Shown here: piece by piece, positions 1 through 6,552 of the stretch
Numbering within the stretch: the first letter of the stretch is position 1
Layout of the letters: the number at the start of each line of letters is the position of its first letter
Source: Planctomycetota bacterium
Lineage (GTDB): Bacteria; Planctomycetota; SBBH01; JAHFOU01
Reading direction: 5' to 3'
Assembly (NCBI GenBank): GCA_023261525.1
Contig: JAHFOU010000040.1
Span: 1-11,719 of the forward strand
DNA length: 11,719 bases
The notes under the pieces: generated by a model
What the model was told of the DNA's origin: nothing
The model's database searches: none
The model's input: the letters and a program-made list of their open reading frames with translations, nothing else
Program-made: the position numbers and the translations under genes

Positions 1-207
1 CGCGATGTGCTCCAGAAGATCACGCTGGAGACGGACCGCTTCGGCTTCGAGGTGGAGATCACGGCCAAGCTGGCCCGGCTCAAGGCCCGGATCTTCGAGG
101 TGCCGATCTCCTACAACGGTCGGGACTACAGCCAGGGCAAGAAGATCACCTGGAAGGACGGCTTCGCCGCGCTGTGGTGGATCCTGCGCTACGGCTTGTT
201 CGACTAG
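1..207 (+). CDS. Family 2 glycosyltransferase, C-terminal fragment (polyprenyl-phosphate mannosyltransferase type)
   Basis: This is the last 68 codons of a gene that begins before the window; the reading frame is already open at base 1. The segment EVEITAKLARLKARIFEVPI followed by SYNGRDYSQGKKITWKDGF is typical of the end of the catalytic domain of family 2 glycosyltransferases related to dolichyl/undecaprenyl-phosphate mannose or glucose synthases. These enzymes transfer a sugar from a nucleotide sugar to a lipid carrier at the cytoplasmic face of the membrane. There is no transmembrane segment after the domain, so this is a soluble or peripheral form. Its TAG stop shares the palindrome CTAG with the stop of the convergent nuoK, so no space is left for a terminator between them. 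The sugar specificity cannot be read from this piece. Confidence 0.85.
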   Translation, partial: RDVLQKITLETDRFGFEVEITAKLARLKARIFEVPISYNGRDYSQGKKITWKDGFAALWWILRYGLFD

Positions 208-506
208 CCGCGCAGCTGGTTGAACCGGTCGGCGTCCACCGAGTTCAGGTGGCGGTGGCAGGCCAGGATGATGCCCAGGCCCACGGCGGCCTCGGCGGCG
301 GCCACGCTCAGGCCCACGATCACGCCGACATGGCCCCAGGAGTCCCCGCGCATCCGGGCGAAGGCCGCGAAGGCCAGGTTGGCCCCGTTCAGCATCAGCT
401 CCAGGCTCATCAGCACCACGAGGAGGTTGCGGCGGATCAGCACCCCCGCCGCGCCGATCGCGAACAGGGCCGCCGAGAGCAGGAGGGCGATGGAGACGGG
501 CGTCAC
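204..506 (-). CDS. nuoK: NADH-quinone oxidoreductase subunit K
   Basis: The gene encodes a 100-residue membrane subunit of complex I, the usual NuoK length, with three transmembrane helices (about residues 4-24, 29-52 and 60-84). It belongs to the antiporter-like proton-translocating arm. The two membrane-buried glutamates known to be needed for coupling in E. coli NuoK sit at the same numbers here: Glu36 in SLELMLNGANL and Glu72 in AAAEAAVGL. The start is a GTG chosen because it overlaps the nuoJ stop as GTGA and follows the purine-rich GAAGAAGGAAGC, which can serve as a ribosome binding site. It is the last gene of the cluster; nuoL, which normally follows, is absent and a convergent glycosyltransferase begins immediately. 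Identification is very secure. Confidence 0.97.
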   Translation of the reverse strand: MTPVSIALLLSAALFAIGAAGVLIRRNLLVVLMSLELMLNGANLAFAAFARMRGDSWGHVGVIVGLSVAAAEAAVGLGIILACHRHLNSVDADRFNQLRG

Positions 507-982
507 GCTTCCTTCTTCCGGCCCAGCACCACCGCGGCCACCATGGCGGCCACCAGCAGGAGCGAGGTCAACTCGAAGGGCAGGAGGGCCGGGCCCATCA
601 GGGTCCGCCCCATCTCCTTCACCGTGCCGAAGCCCTCGGCCGCCGTGCCCGTGGCCGGGACGGCCTTCATCGCCGAGGCCAAGGCCGCCAGCAGGCCCGC
701 GCCGATCCCGACGGCCACGGCCACCGGGGCCCGGCCCCGCCGGTCCAGGGCGTCGCCCTTGAGCTTGAGCAGCATGATGGCGAAGGTCACCAGGACCACG
801 ATGGCCCCGACGTAGACCACCACCTGGGCCGCGGCGGCAAAGGAGGCCGAGAGCAGGAGGTAGCAGACCGCCGAGGCGGTGAGCGAGAGCACCAGCCAGA
901 GGGCCGAGCGGATGGGATGGCGCGAGGCCACCGTCCCGAAGGCCCCCGCGAGGGCCAGGAGGGCGGCTATCGCTTCCAGGAT
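503..982 (-). CDS. nuoJ: NADH-quinone oxidoreductase subunit J
   Basis: The gene encodes a membrane subunit of complex I with five predicted hydrophobic segments. The third, reading AAAAQVVVYVGAIVVLVTFA, is the NuoJ signature helix with the VYVGAI motif that forms a pi-bulge in known structures. Homologs begin only a few residues before the LEAIAALLALAGAFGTV helix, but no ATG, GTG or TTG is present there in frame. The candidates are ATC at 982, CTG at 979, or ATA at 970, which overlaps the nuoI stop as ATAG. The first ordinary start, GTG at 931, would remove the first helix, and an ATG near 1118 would add about 45 residues read out of frame within nuoI. The 5' end given is therefore a homology-based guess of 159 residues. 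The 3' end is certain and overlaps nuoK by four bases. Confidence 0.9.
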   Translation of the reverse strand: MLEAIAALLALAGAFGTVASRHPIRSALWLVLSLTASAVCYLLLSASFAAAAQVVVYVGAIVVLVTFAIMLLKLKGDALDRRGRAPVAVAVGIGAGLLAALASAMKAVPATGTAAEGFGTVKEMGRTLMGPALLPFELTSLLLVAAMVAAVVLGRKKEA

Positions 983-1452
983 GCTGGGGGCTGGCGTACC
1001 AGGTCCTCCCGGTCCCGGACGAATTGACCGCGCTTCTCCAGGACGTCCGGGACGGCGTCCGTGAGGACGATGGCATCCACCGGGCAGGCCTCCTCGCAGA
1101 AGCCGCAGTAGATGCATTTCATCGTGTCGATCTCGAACTTGCTCGGGTAGCGGTCGCGGCCCTCCCAGCCCGGCGGGCAGGGGGCGGACTCGATGAGGAT
1201 GGCGTCGGCCGGGCAGGCCGTGCCGCAGAGGTAGCAGGCCACGCACTTCACGTGCTCGTGGGCGTCCAGGTTCAGCTTGTGCTTGCCGCGGTAGCCCACG
1301 GGCAGGGTCCGCTTCTCCTCGGGGTAGTCCTGGGTGAAGCGCCGCCGGAACAGATGGGATGTGGTCACCCGGAATCCCCTCAGCAGGGCGGGGATGTAGA
1401 GGGCGTCCAGGAAGCGCTCGAAGCGGGTGGACTGGGTGCGGATCAGGGCCAT
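967..1452 (-). CDS. nuoI: NADH-quinone oxidoreductase subunit I (two 4Fe-4S clusters)
   Basis: The gene encodes the 161-residue TYKY-type ferredoxin subunit that carries electrons through clusters N6a and N6b towards N2 in the peripheral arm of complex I. Two complete Cys-x2-Cys-x2-Cys-x3-Cys-Pro motifs are visible: residues 70-81 (CVACYLCGTACP) and 113-124 (CIYCGFCEEACP). The N-terminal amphipathic region (about residues 10-40) resembles the part of the family that docks on the membrane next to NuoH. The ATG at 1452 gives the normal family length and follows a modest purine-rich TAAGG. The gene lies 13 bases after nuoH and is followed at once by nuoJ. Its C-terminal tail after residue 140 is short and not conserved. 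Identification is very secure. Confidence 0.97.
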   Translation of the reverse strand: MALIRTQSTRFERFLDALYIPALLRGFRVTTSHLFRRRFTQDYPEEKRTLPVGYRGKHKLNLDAHEHVKCVACYLCGTACPADAILIESAPCPPGWEGRDRYPSKFEIDTMKCIYCGFCEEACPVDAIVLTDAVPDVLEKRGQFVRDREDLVRQPPASWKR

Positions 1453-1465
1453 CGGGAATCCAACC

Positions 1466-2524
1466 TTACCAAACCGCCACGACGGCGGCCAGGAGGCAGT
1501 TCACCAGTCCCAGGGGGATGAGGCCCTTCCAGCCCAGGGTCATGAGGTGGTCGTAGCGGAAGCGCGGCAGGCTCCAGCGGACCAGAATGAAGAAGGCCAG
1601 GAGGGCCGCCACCTTGGTGGCGAAACATCCCGCCGTCATCAGGCCCGCCAGCCAGCCGGTCCCCAGGGAGGCGGGATCCACGCCCGGGATCATCCAGCCG
1701 CCCAGGTACAGGGTCACGATCAGGGCGGACAGCAGGATCATCTCCGCGTTCTCGGCCATCATGAAGAGCCCGAAGCGCATCCCGCTGTATTCCGTGTGGT
1801 AGCCCCCCACCAGCTCGGGCTCGGCCTCGGGCAGGTCGAAGGGCAGGCGGTTGTTCTCGGCGAAGCAGGCCACCAGGAAGACCAGGAAGCCCACGGGCTG
1901 GGTGAAGAGGTTCCAGTGCAGGCCGGGCACGCCGAACAGGCTCCCCCCCTGCGCGGCCACGATCTCCCGCGGCGAGAGCGAGCCCGTCGTCAGGGCCACC
2001 CCCACGATGCCCAGGCCGAGCGCGATCTCGTAGGAGATGAGCTGGGCCGTGGAGCGGATCCCGCCCATGAGGCTGAACTTGTTGTTGGAGGCCCAGCCGC
2101 CCAGCGCGAGCCCGTAGACCGAGAAGGCGCCCAGGGCCAGGAACCAGAGGATGCCGATGTTGAGGTCGGCGCCCTGGAGCTGGACGCGGTGCCCGAGCAG
2201 GTCGATGTCGCAGCCCAGGGGCACCACGATCAGGGTGGCCAGGGCGGGCAGGAGGACCAGGATGGGGGCGAGGGTGAAGAGGAAGACGTCGGCCCCGGCG
2301 GGGACGGTGTCCTCCTTGAAGATCAGCTTGATGCCGTCGGCCAGGGGCTGGCCCAGGCCGAAGCGCTTGCCGATGCCCAGCATGCCCACCCGGCTGGGGC
2401 CCATGCGGTCCTGGAGCCAGGCGCAGCCCTTGCGCTCGGCCAGGGTCAGGAAGGGCACGACAGCCAGCACGGCCCCGATCAGGAAGGCCACCTTGGCCAG
2501 GTCCACGATCAGCTCGAAGCTCAT
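1466..2524 (-). CDS. nuoH: NADH-quinone oxidoreductase subunit H
   Basis: The gene encodes a 352-residue, largely hydrophobic subunit that forms the floor of the quinone cavity at the junction of the two arms of complex I. Diagnostic loops are present: LAERKGCAWLQDRMGPSRVG near residues 26-45, the quinone-site loop ENNRLPFDLPEAEPELVGG, and YHTEYSGMRFGLFMMAE, all typical of NuoH/ND1. About eight transmembrane helices are apparent. The length is slightly above E. coli NuoH (325). The ATG at 2524 overlaps the nuoG stop as ATGA. No Shine-Dalgarno sequence precedes it, so translation is probably coupled to nuoG. It ends in TAA at 1466-1468, a short gap before nuoI. Identification is very secure. 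Confidence 0.97.
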   Translation of the reverse strand: MSFELIVDLAKVAFLIGAVLAVVPFLTLAERKGCAWLQDRMGPSRVGMLGIGKRFGLGQPLADGIKLIFKEDTVPAGADVFLFTLAPILVLLPALATLIVVPLGCDIDLLGHRVQLQGADLNIGILWFLALGAFSVYGLALGGWASNNKFSLMGGIRSTAQLISYEIALGLGIVGVALTTGSLSPREIVAAQGGSLFGVPGLHWNLFTQPVGFLVFLVACFAENNRLPFDLPEAEPELVGGYHTEYSGMRFGLFMMAENAEMILLSALIVTLYLGGWMIPGVDPASLGTGWLAGLMTAGCFATKVAALLAFFILVRWSLPRFRYDHLMTLGWKGLIPLGLVNCLLAAVVAVW

Positions 2525-3981
2525 GCGTGGGCGGCGGCCACGGGCGCGGCAGCCGCCTCGCGGAGGGCCTCGGGCAGGAGGGCGTGGACGTCCTTGGCGG
2601 CGTTCGCCTTCACCCCGGCCAGGGCGGCCAGGACGCGCCAGGCCTCCCGGGCCTCGCCGGGGGCCTTCACGGCGGGGCGGATCCACTGGGCCTGGTTCTG
2701 GGAGTTCACGTAGGTGCCTTCCGTCTCGGCGAAGGCCGCGACGGGCAGGACCAGGTCCGCGGTCCGGGTGAACTCCGAGGGCAGGAGGCTGAGGCAGGCC
2801 TTGAAGGAAGCGGCCTTCCAGCCCGACATCACCCCGGCGTCCGGCGCATGGCCCGGGATGAGGTCCAGGAGGACAATGGCGCCGCCCGGCCAGGCGCTCC
2901 CGGCCTTGAAGCCCAGGGCGGTGGCCCCGATGCGGTTGGGATTGCGGTCGGCGTCGATCTTGAACCCGCTCTTGAAGGTCCGGGCCTGGCCGTCGGCGTT
3001 GGCCAGGAGGACGGAGGCCTTGGCCAGCTTCCCAAGAAGGAAGTTCTCCTCGCTGGTGCCCCAGGCGGATCCCACGGCGGAGGCGCCGGGCAGTTTGCTC
3101 TTCAGGACGGCCAGGGCCTCCTCCCAGGAGACGGGCTTGCCGGCCAGCAGGGGCGTGGTCAGGCGCTCGGGGCTGTGGAGGTAGCGGCGGAAGTCGTGGC
3201 GCCCGATGTCGCAGACCCAGTAGTCGTTGACCTTGGGGTTGTGGCGGGGCCGGACCCGGGTGACGTGGTCGCGGAAGGAGTCCACGGAGATGGAGCACCC
3301 CCGCGAGCAGGCGTTGCAGGTGGAGGGCGTGCGCTTGAGGAACCAGGCCCGGCCCTGGTGGAGGTGGTCCTTGGTCAGGAGGGCGCCGACGGGGCAGGCG
3401 TCCACGACGTTGGTGAAGAGGGGGTTGTCGACGTTCGCGCCGGGGAAGAGGGCGATCTCGGCGTGGGCCCCGCGCTGGACGATGCCGAGGGCGCTCTCGC
3501 CGATGATGTCGTCGCAGACGCGCACGCAGCGGGTGCAGAGGATGCAGCGGTTGGGGACGTACTGGACGTGGGGGCCGAAGTCGACGCGGTCCTTGAGGAT
3601 CTTGTCCTCCTCGAAGCGGCTCTGGAGCTGGTTCTCCTTGGCGGCGAAGTCCTGGAGTTCGCACTCGCCGGCCTGGTCGCAGGTGGGGCAGTCGAGGGGA
3701 TGGTTGACGAGGAGGAACTCCATGACGCCCTTGCGGGCCTTGAGGGCCTTCTCGCTCCTGGTGAAGACCTCCATGCCCTCGGCGCAGGGGGTGTTGCAGG
3801 AGATGGCGGGCTTGGGCTGGCCCTTGATCTCGACCTGGCAGATGCGGCAGTTGCCGGCGACCTGGAGGGCGGGGTGGTAGCAGTAGTTGGGGACGTAGGT
3901 GCCGCTCTGCTTGCAGGCGTTGAAGACGGTGGTCCCGGGGGGGACCTCGATCTTCTTGCCGTCAATGGTCAGGGTGGGCAT
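2521..3981 (-). CDS. nuoG: NADH-quinone oxidoreductase subunit G, short form
   Basis: The gene encodes a 486-residue iron-sulfur subunit of the NADH-oxidising arm. Ligands seen: 2Fe-2S cluster N1b at Cys34, Cys45, Cys48 and Cys62; cluster N5 at His94, Cys98, Cys101 and Cys107; cluster N4 at Cys146, Cys149, Cys152 and Cys196; and the extra bacterial cluster N7 at Cys222, Cys225, Cys229 and Cys257 (Cys-x2-Cys-x3-Cys-x27-Cys). After residue 260 only about 225 residues of the molybdopterin-oxidoreductase-like region remain. E. coli NuoG has about 908 residues and Thermus Nqo3 about 783, so this is a markedly shortened form. The ATG at 3981 was chosen because MPTLTIDGKKIEVPPGTTV begins exactly at the ferredoxin fold; the longer reading from 4035 adds 18 non-conserved residues. 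No Shine-Dalgarno sequence is present. This is the first gene of the cluster, and nuoE and nuoF are not upstream. Confidence 0.95.
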   Translation of the reverse strand: MPTLTIDGKKIEVPPGTTVFNACKQSGTYVPNYCYHPALQVAGNCRICQVEIKGQPKPAISCNTPCAEGMEVFTRSEKALKARKGVMEFLLVNHPLDCPTCDQAGECELQDFAAKENQLQSRFEEDKILKDRVDFGPHVQYVPNRCILCTRCVRVCDDIIGESALGIVQRGAHAEIALFPGANVDNPLFTNVVDACPVGALLTKDHLHQGRAWFLKRTPSTCNACSRGCSISVDSFRDHVTRVRPRHNPKVNDYWVCDIGRHDFRRYLHSPERLTTPLLAGKPVSWEEALAVLKSKLPGASAVGSAWGTSEENFLLGKLAKASVLLANADGQARTFKSGFKIDADRNPNRIGATALGFKAGSAWPGGAIVLLDLIPGHAPDAGVMSGWKAASFKACLSLLPSEFTRTADLVLPVAAFAETEGTYVNSQNQAQWIRPAVKAPGEAREAWRVLAALAGVKANAAKDVHALLPEALREAAAAPVAAAHA

Positions 3982-3996
3982 CGTCGGGGCATTTTC

Positions 3997-4013
3997 GGGT
4001 GGGGAGGGAGGGG
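3997..4013 (+). promoter_or_regulatory. G-quadruplex motif in the nuoG upstream region
   Basis: The plus strand reads GGGTGGGGAGGGAGGGG: four G-runs of at least three separated by single bases T, A and A. This fits the canonical G3+N1-7 rule with the shortest loops, which are known to give very stable quadruplexes. It lies 16 bases before the nuoG start codon, on the strand that is the template for nuoG, so the nuoG leader RNA would be C-rich there. A role in controlling nuoG transcription is inference. Confidence 0.5.
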
Positions 4014-4046
4014 ATGCAAGGGTTCTGAAGAACATTGTGGACGGGG

Positions 4047-4075
4047 TTGCTCTTATCGAATATCTGACCTAGGAT
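4047..4075 (+). promoter_or_regulatory. Possible sigma-70-type promoter for the TIR-like/TPR gene
   Basis: A -35-like TTGCTC (4047-4052) is followed by a 17-base spacer and a -10-like TAGGAT (4070-4075). The spacing is ideal and the hexamers match the E. coli consensus at four of six positions each. It would place the transcript start near 4082, giving a leader of about 50 bases. GGGAG at 4117-4121 is then a reasonable ribosome binding site, nine bases before the ATG at 4131. Promoter consensus in this host is unknown, so the call is tentative. Confidence 0.4.
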
Positions 4076-4130
4076 CAGGGCCGGCGTCGAGCCACATGAC
4101 CCCAGAGGAATAAGCCGGGAGTACACAAGC

Positions 4131-5816
4131 ATGGGTACAAACGAATCCGCCACAAAAAATCATGTGCCAAGGAACGCCACGCAGAAAAAATGTTTCATCG
4201 TCTACTCAACTAGAGACAGTCACGTCTCCAAGGTTATTGATCGCCTAACGGATCTACTGAGCAACGAGCTTTCATTTGCGCCCATCAAACTCGATGAAGC
4301 CCGCATCCCAGGCACACCGCTCCTACCAGACATCCTTCAATACTCAAAAGAATGCGATGTTGGCATTGTTATTTTGGACGGGCTCAGGCCCAATGTGCTA
4401 CTGGAACTCGGGATGTTGCTTGGTAACGGAACCCCTTGCGTCGTGCTCCTTGAAAAGGATGCACAGATAAATGTCGCGTCATTGATTACCGATACCGGCC
4501 GCCAAGCAAGATCCGCGCCACAAATAAAAATCGACATATCAAAACATATCTCAGATATTTCAAATTTAAGCTGGAATCGCTACTCCATCGCAGATGACAC
4601 CGGATTCCGCATAACAGTGCGAGAGGCAGTAAAGAAACTCATACCCCAGATTAAAAGTAACCGTGGTGATGACCACGAAAACTTTTCATCTAAAGTCCGA
4701 CAAATTCTTCGCAAGATCGACAGCTCATCGGATATGGCTCCAGAGAAGCATGCGAATCTAATTAATAAAGCACATCAGGAAATGCTTTCCTTTTCCAAAG
4801 ACCAAGCAAGTCACATATGTTTTCATATAGTCCGATCTCTCACTCAACGCAAAGAGCTCCAATCTGCCCTGAAGGAAGCCATTGTCGGCATAAAACTCGA
4901 CCCAAACTATGCACAGCTTTACGAGATGAAAGGCGAAATCCTCTGCATGCTGGGCCAGCACAAGGATGGGATCAAAGAATTAAAGTCCGCTCACATTAAA
5001 TATCCACAAAATAAATCGTTACTAAGAACTTATCTGGACGCCTTGAATGCGGATGGGAACCCAAAAGAGGTTCTGAAGAGGCTTTCCCGCTTGCCTTACG
5101 AATCCCTTCTCATCGATGACCTCATCCCCATAAAGGCCAGAGCGCTTCTATTGGATAACCAATTCCAAGCTGGCCTCAAATTACTTTTGGACATGTACGA
5201 GTACGACTCAAACGAATGGGCTATTCATTCTGTAATGTCTCTTCTCAAAGAGCATTCCCATGAAATCCTGTCCAAAGGGTTGATAGGGAAGATCCAAAAG
5301 AACGTCGTCCGTGCGATCATGAAAAATCATATCTCGTGCCGTACATGCATTATTGGCGGGTGTAAAACAGCAGGCCTAACTCAGGTATCGAACGCATTCG
5401 TCCATAAAAACTTTAATAACAAGAAACCGAGAACAGCAAACGCTCTTAACGAGTTCGCCTTCGATTTTATATCGGTCGGAGACTACAAAATGGCCTCAGA
5501 TATTTTGAATAAGTCACTCAAACGATGGCCATCGCACTCCTACCTAAATGCCACATGCGGCATGTACCATCTGATCGCAAAAAAGAATATCAAGCTCGGG
5601 AAAAAGCATTACCTGAAATCCATCGAGATCCGGCCTTCAGATATGCCTCTAAGGCAAATGTACTTCTACCAATTAGGGAATTTCTTTAAGCAAGCCGGGA
5701 ACCGGCTCGAAGCTACAAATTGCTATCAGCAAGCACTGGCGGTCCAAACTGATGCTATGCGGGATGAAGTGCAGACCGAATTTAACGCTTTACGAAAGGC
5801 TCGATCCACTCCATAG
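4131..5816 (+). CDS. TIR-like/deoxyribosyltransferase-like domain protein with C-terminal TPR repeats
   Basis: The gene encodes a 561-residue, apparently cytoplasmic protein with no signal peptide or membrane helix. Residues 20-115 look like a Rossmann-type TIR/CAP12 or nucleoside 2-deoxyribosyltransferase-like domain. They comprise a first strand with loop KCFIVYSTRD (20-29), a strand CDVGIVILD (75-83), and RPNVLLELGMLLG (86-98), in which Glu92 of the NVxxELG motif corresponds to the catalytic glutamate position of these families. Residues 180-240 form a helical linker. TPR-like helices follow at about 244-292 and 437-541, the latter including LGNFFKQAGNRLEATNCYQQ. A Cys403-x2-Cys406-x4-Cys411 group lies between them. 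Members of this superfamily hydrolyse NAD or bind nucleotides, often in anti-phage defence, but activity here is inferred. The gene is AT-rich with AAA, ATA and AAT codons unlike its neighbours, suggesting horizontal transfer. It stands alone and ends 14 bases before the convergent pirin gene. No exact family name is recognised. Confidence 0.8.
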   Translation: MGTNESATKNHVPRNATQKKCFIVYSTRDSHVSKVIDRLTDLLSNELSFAPIKLDEARIPGTPLLPDILQYSKECDVGIVILDGLRPNVLLELGMLLGNGTPCVVLLEKDAQINVASLITDTGRQARSAPQIKIDISKHISDISNLSWNRYSIADDTGFRITVREAVKKLIPQIKSNRGDDHENFSSKVRQILRKIDSSSDMAPEKHANLINKAHQEMLSFSKDQASHICFHIVRSLTQRKELQSALKEAIVGIKLDPNYAQLYEMKGEILCMLGQHKDGIKELKSAHIKYPQNKSLLRTYLDALNADGNPKEVLKRLSRLPYESLLIDDLIPIKARALLLDNQFQAGLKLLLDMYEYDSNEWAIHSVMSLLKEHSHEILSKGLIGKIQKNVVRAIMKNHISCRTCIIGGCKTAGLTQVSNAFVHKNFNNKKPRTANALNEFAFDFISVGDYKMASDILNKSLKRWPSHSYLNATCGMYHLIAKKNIKLGKKHYLKSIEIRPSDMPLRQMYFYQLGNFFKQAGNRLEATNCYQQALAVQTDAMRDEVQTEFNALRKARSTP

Positions 5817-5830
5817 GGATCAAACCAGAC

Positions 5831-6529
5831 TCACCCCATCTCAAACACCAGCACCTCCGCCTCCTCCTCCGCCTTCAGCGCCAACCGCCCCTCCTCACTG
5901 ACCGCCGCCCCATCCCCCGCCTCCAACACCTCCCCATTCAACCCCACCCTCCCCCGGGCCACCTGGACCCAGGCATGTCGGCCCGGAGCAAGGCCATGCT
6001 CCACGGATTGCCCCGGAGCAAGCGCCGTGGCATACAGAGAAACGTCCTGTTGGACCGTCACCGAGCCCTCCCGGCCATCCGCAGAAGCCACCAGAAGCAG
6101 GCGGTTTAGCCTGGATTCCAATGCAAAAGCCTTCTGCTCGTACCCCGGTTTAAGATTCTTCGCGCGGGGAAGGAGCCAGATTTGAAGCAGATGGACAGCT
6201 TCGTTCGAGGAAGGGTTCGCCTCGCTGTGCCTCACCCCCGTCCCCGCGCTCATCCGCTGGACCTCCCCCGGATGGATCAGGGAGCCGTTCCCCATGCTGT
6301 CCTGGTGCTTCAGGACCCCGGAAAGCACATAGGTCAGGATCTCCATGTCCCGGTGGGGGTGCTCGCCGAAGCCCTGGCCCGGCGCCACCCGGTCTTCATT
6401 GATGACCCGTAGGCTCCGAAAGCCCATGAAGGCGGGGTCGTGGTAGTCCCCGAAGGAAAAGGTGTGGAAGGTGTCCAGCCACCCGAAGTCGAAGTGGCCG
6501 CGATCCCCGGAGCGTCGGATGCGGATCAT
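5831..6529 (-). CDS. Pirin family protein, YhhW-like (putative quercetin 2,3-dioxygenase)
   Basis: The gene encodes a 232-residue bicupin protein, the same length as E. coli YhhW (231), with which it shares the starting pattern RGHxxxGWLDxxHTFSF, followed by DPxFMGFxxLRVIN. The N-terminal cupin carries the metal ligands His57, His59, His101 and Glu103 in GEHPHRDMEILTYVL and MSAGTGVRHSEANPS, at the same positions as in YhhW. YhhW opens quercetin in vitro, but the physiological role of bacterial pirins is unsettled. The C-terminal cupin (about 140-232) lacks metal ligands, as usual. The ATG at 6529 matches the family N-terminus, although no clear Shine-Dalgarno sequence precedes it. It is transcribed divergently from the membrane protein gene that starts 23 bases away, and converges on the TIR-like/TPR gene. 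Confidence 0.93.
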   Translation of the reverse strand: MIRIRRSGDRGHFDFGWLDTFHTFSFGDYHDPAFMGFRSLRVINEDRVAPGQGFGEHPHRDMEILTYVLSGVLKHQDSMGNGSLIHPGEVQRMSAGTGVRHSEANPSSNEAVHLLQIWLLPRAKNLKPGYEQKAFALESRLNRLLLVASADGREGSVTVQQDVSLYATALAPGQSVEHGLAPGRHAWVQVARGRVGLNGEVLEAGDGAAVSEEGRLALKAEEEAEVLVFEMG

Positions 6530-6552
6530 GCCGGACAGGATACCATGTCCGC

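Noticed and set aside
1427..2713. Plus-strand open frame of about 428 codons antisense to nuoH
   Set aside because: Its Gly/Gln/His/Ala-rich, low-complexity translation lies opposite an unmistakable NuoH.
3982..4035. N-terminal extension of NuoG to the ATG at 4035
   Set aside because: The added 18 residues are Pro/Ser-rich and not part of the ferredoxin fold. The ATG at 3981 gives the typical family start.
2527..4113. Long plus-strand open frame antisense to nuoG
   Set aside because: It is rich in Gly, Ala, Val, Asp and Glu with no recognisable domain, and mirrors the high third-position G+C of nuoG. The minus strand holds clear NuoG cluster motifs.
4071..5823. Direct repeat GGATCA flanking the AT-rich gene as a target-site duplication
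   Set aside because: Only six bases match, the copies do not sit exactly at the composition boundaries, and no transposase, integrase or tRNA is nearby. A match of this length is expected by chance.
5817..5830. Terminator between the TIR-like/TPR gene and the pirin gene
   Set aside because: The 14-base gap contains no inverted repeat or T-run.
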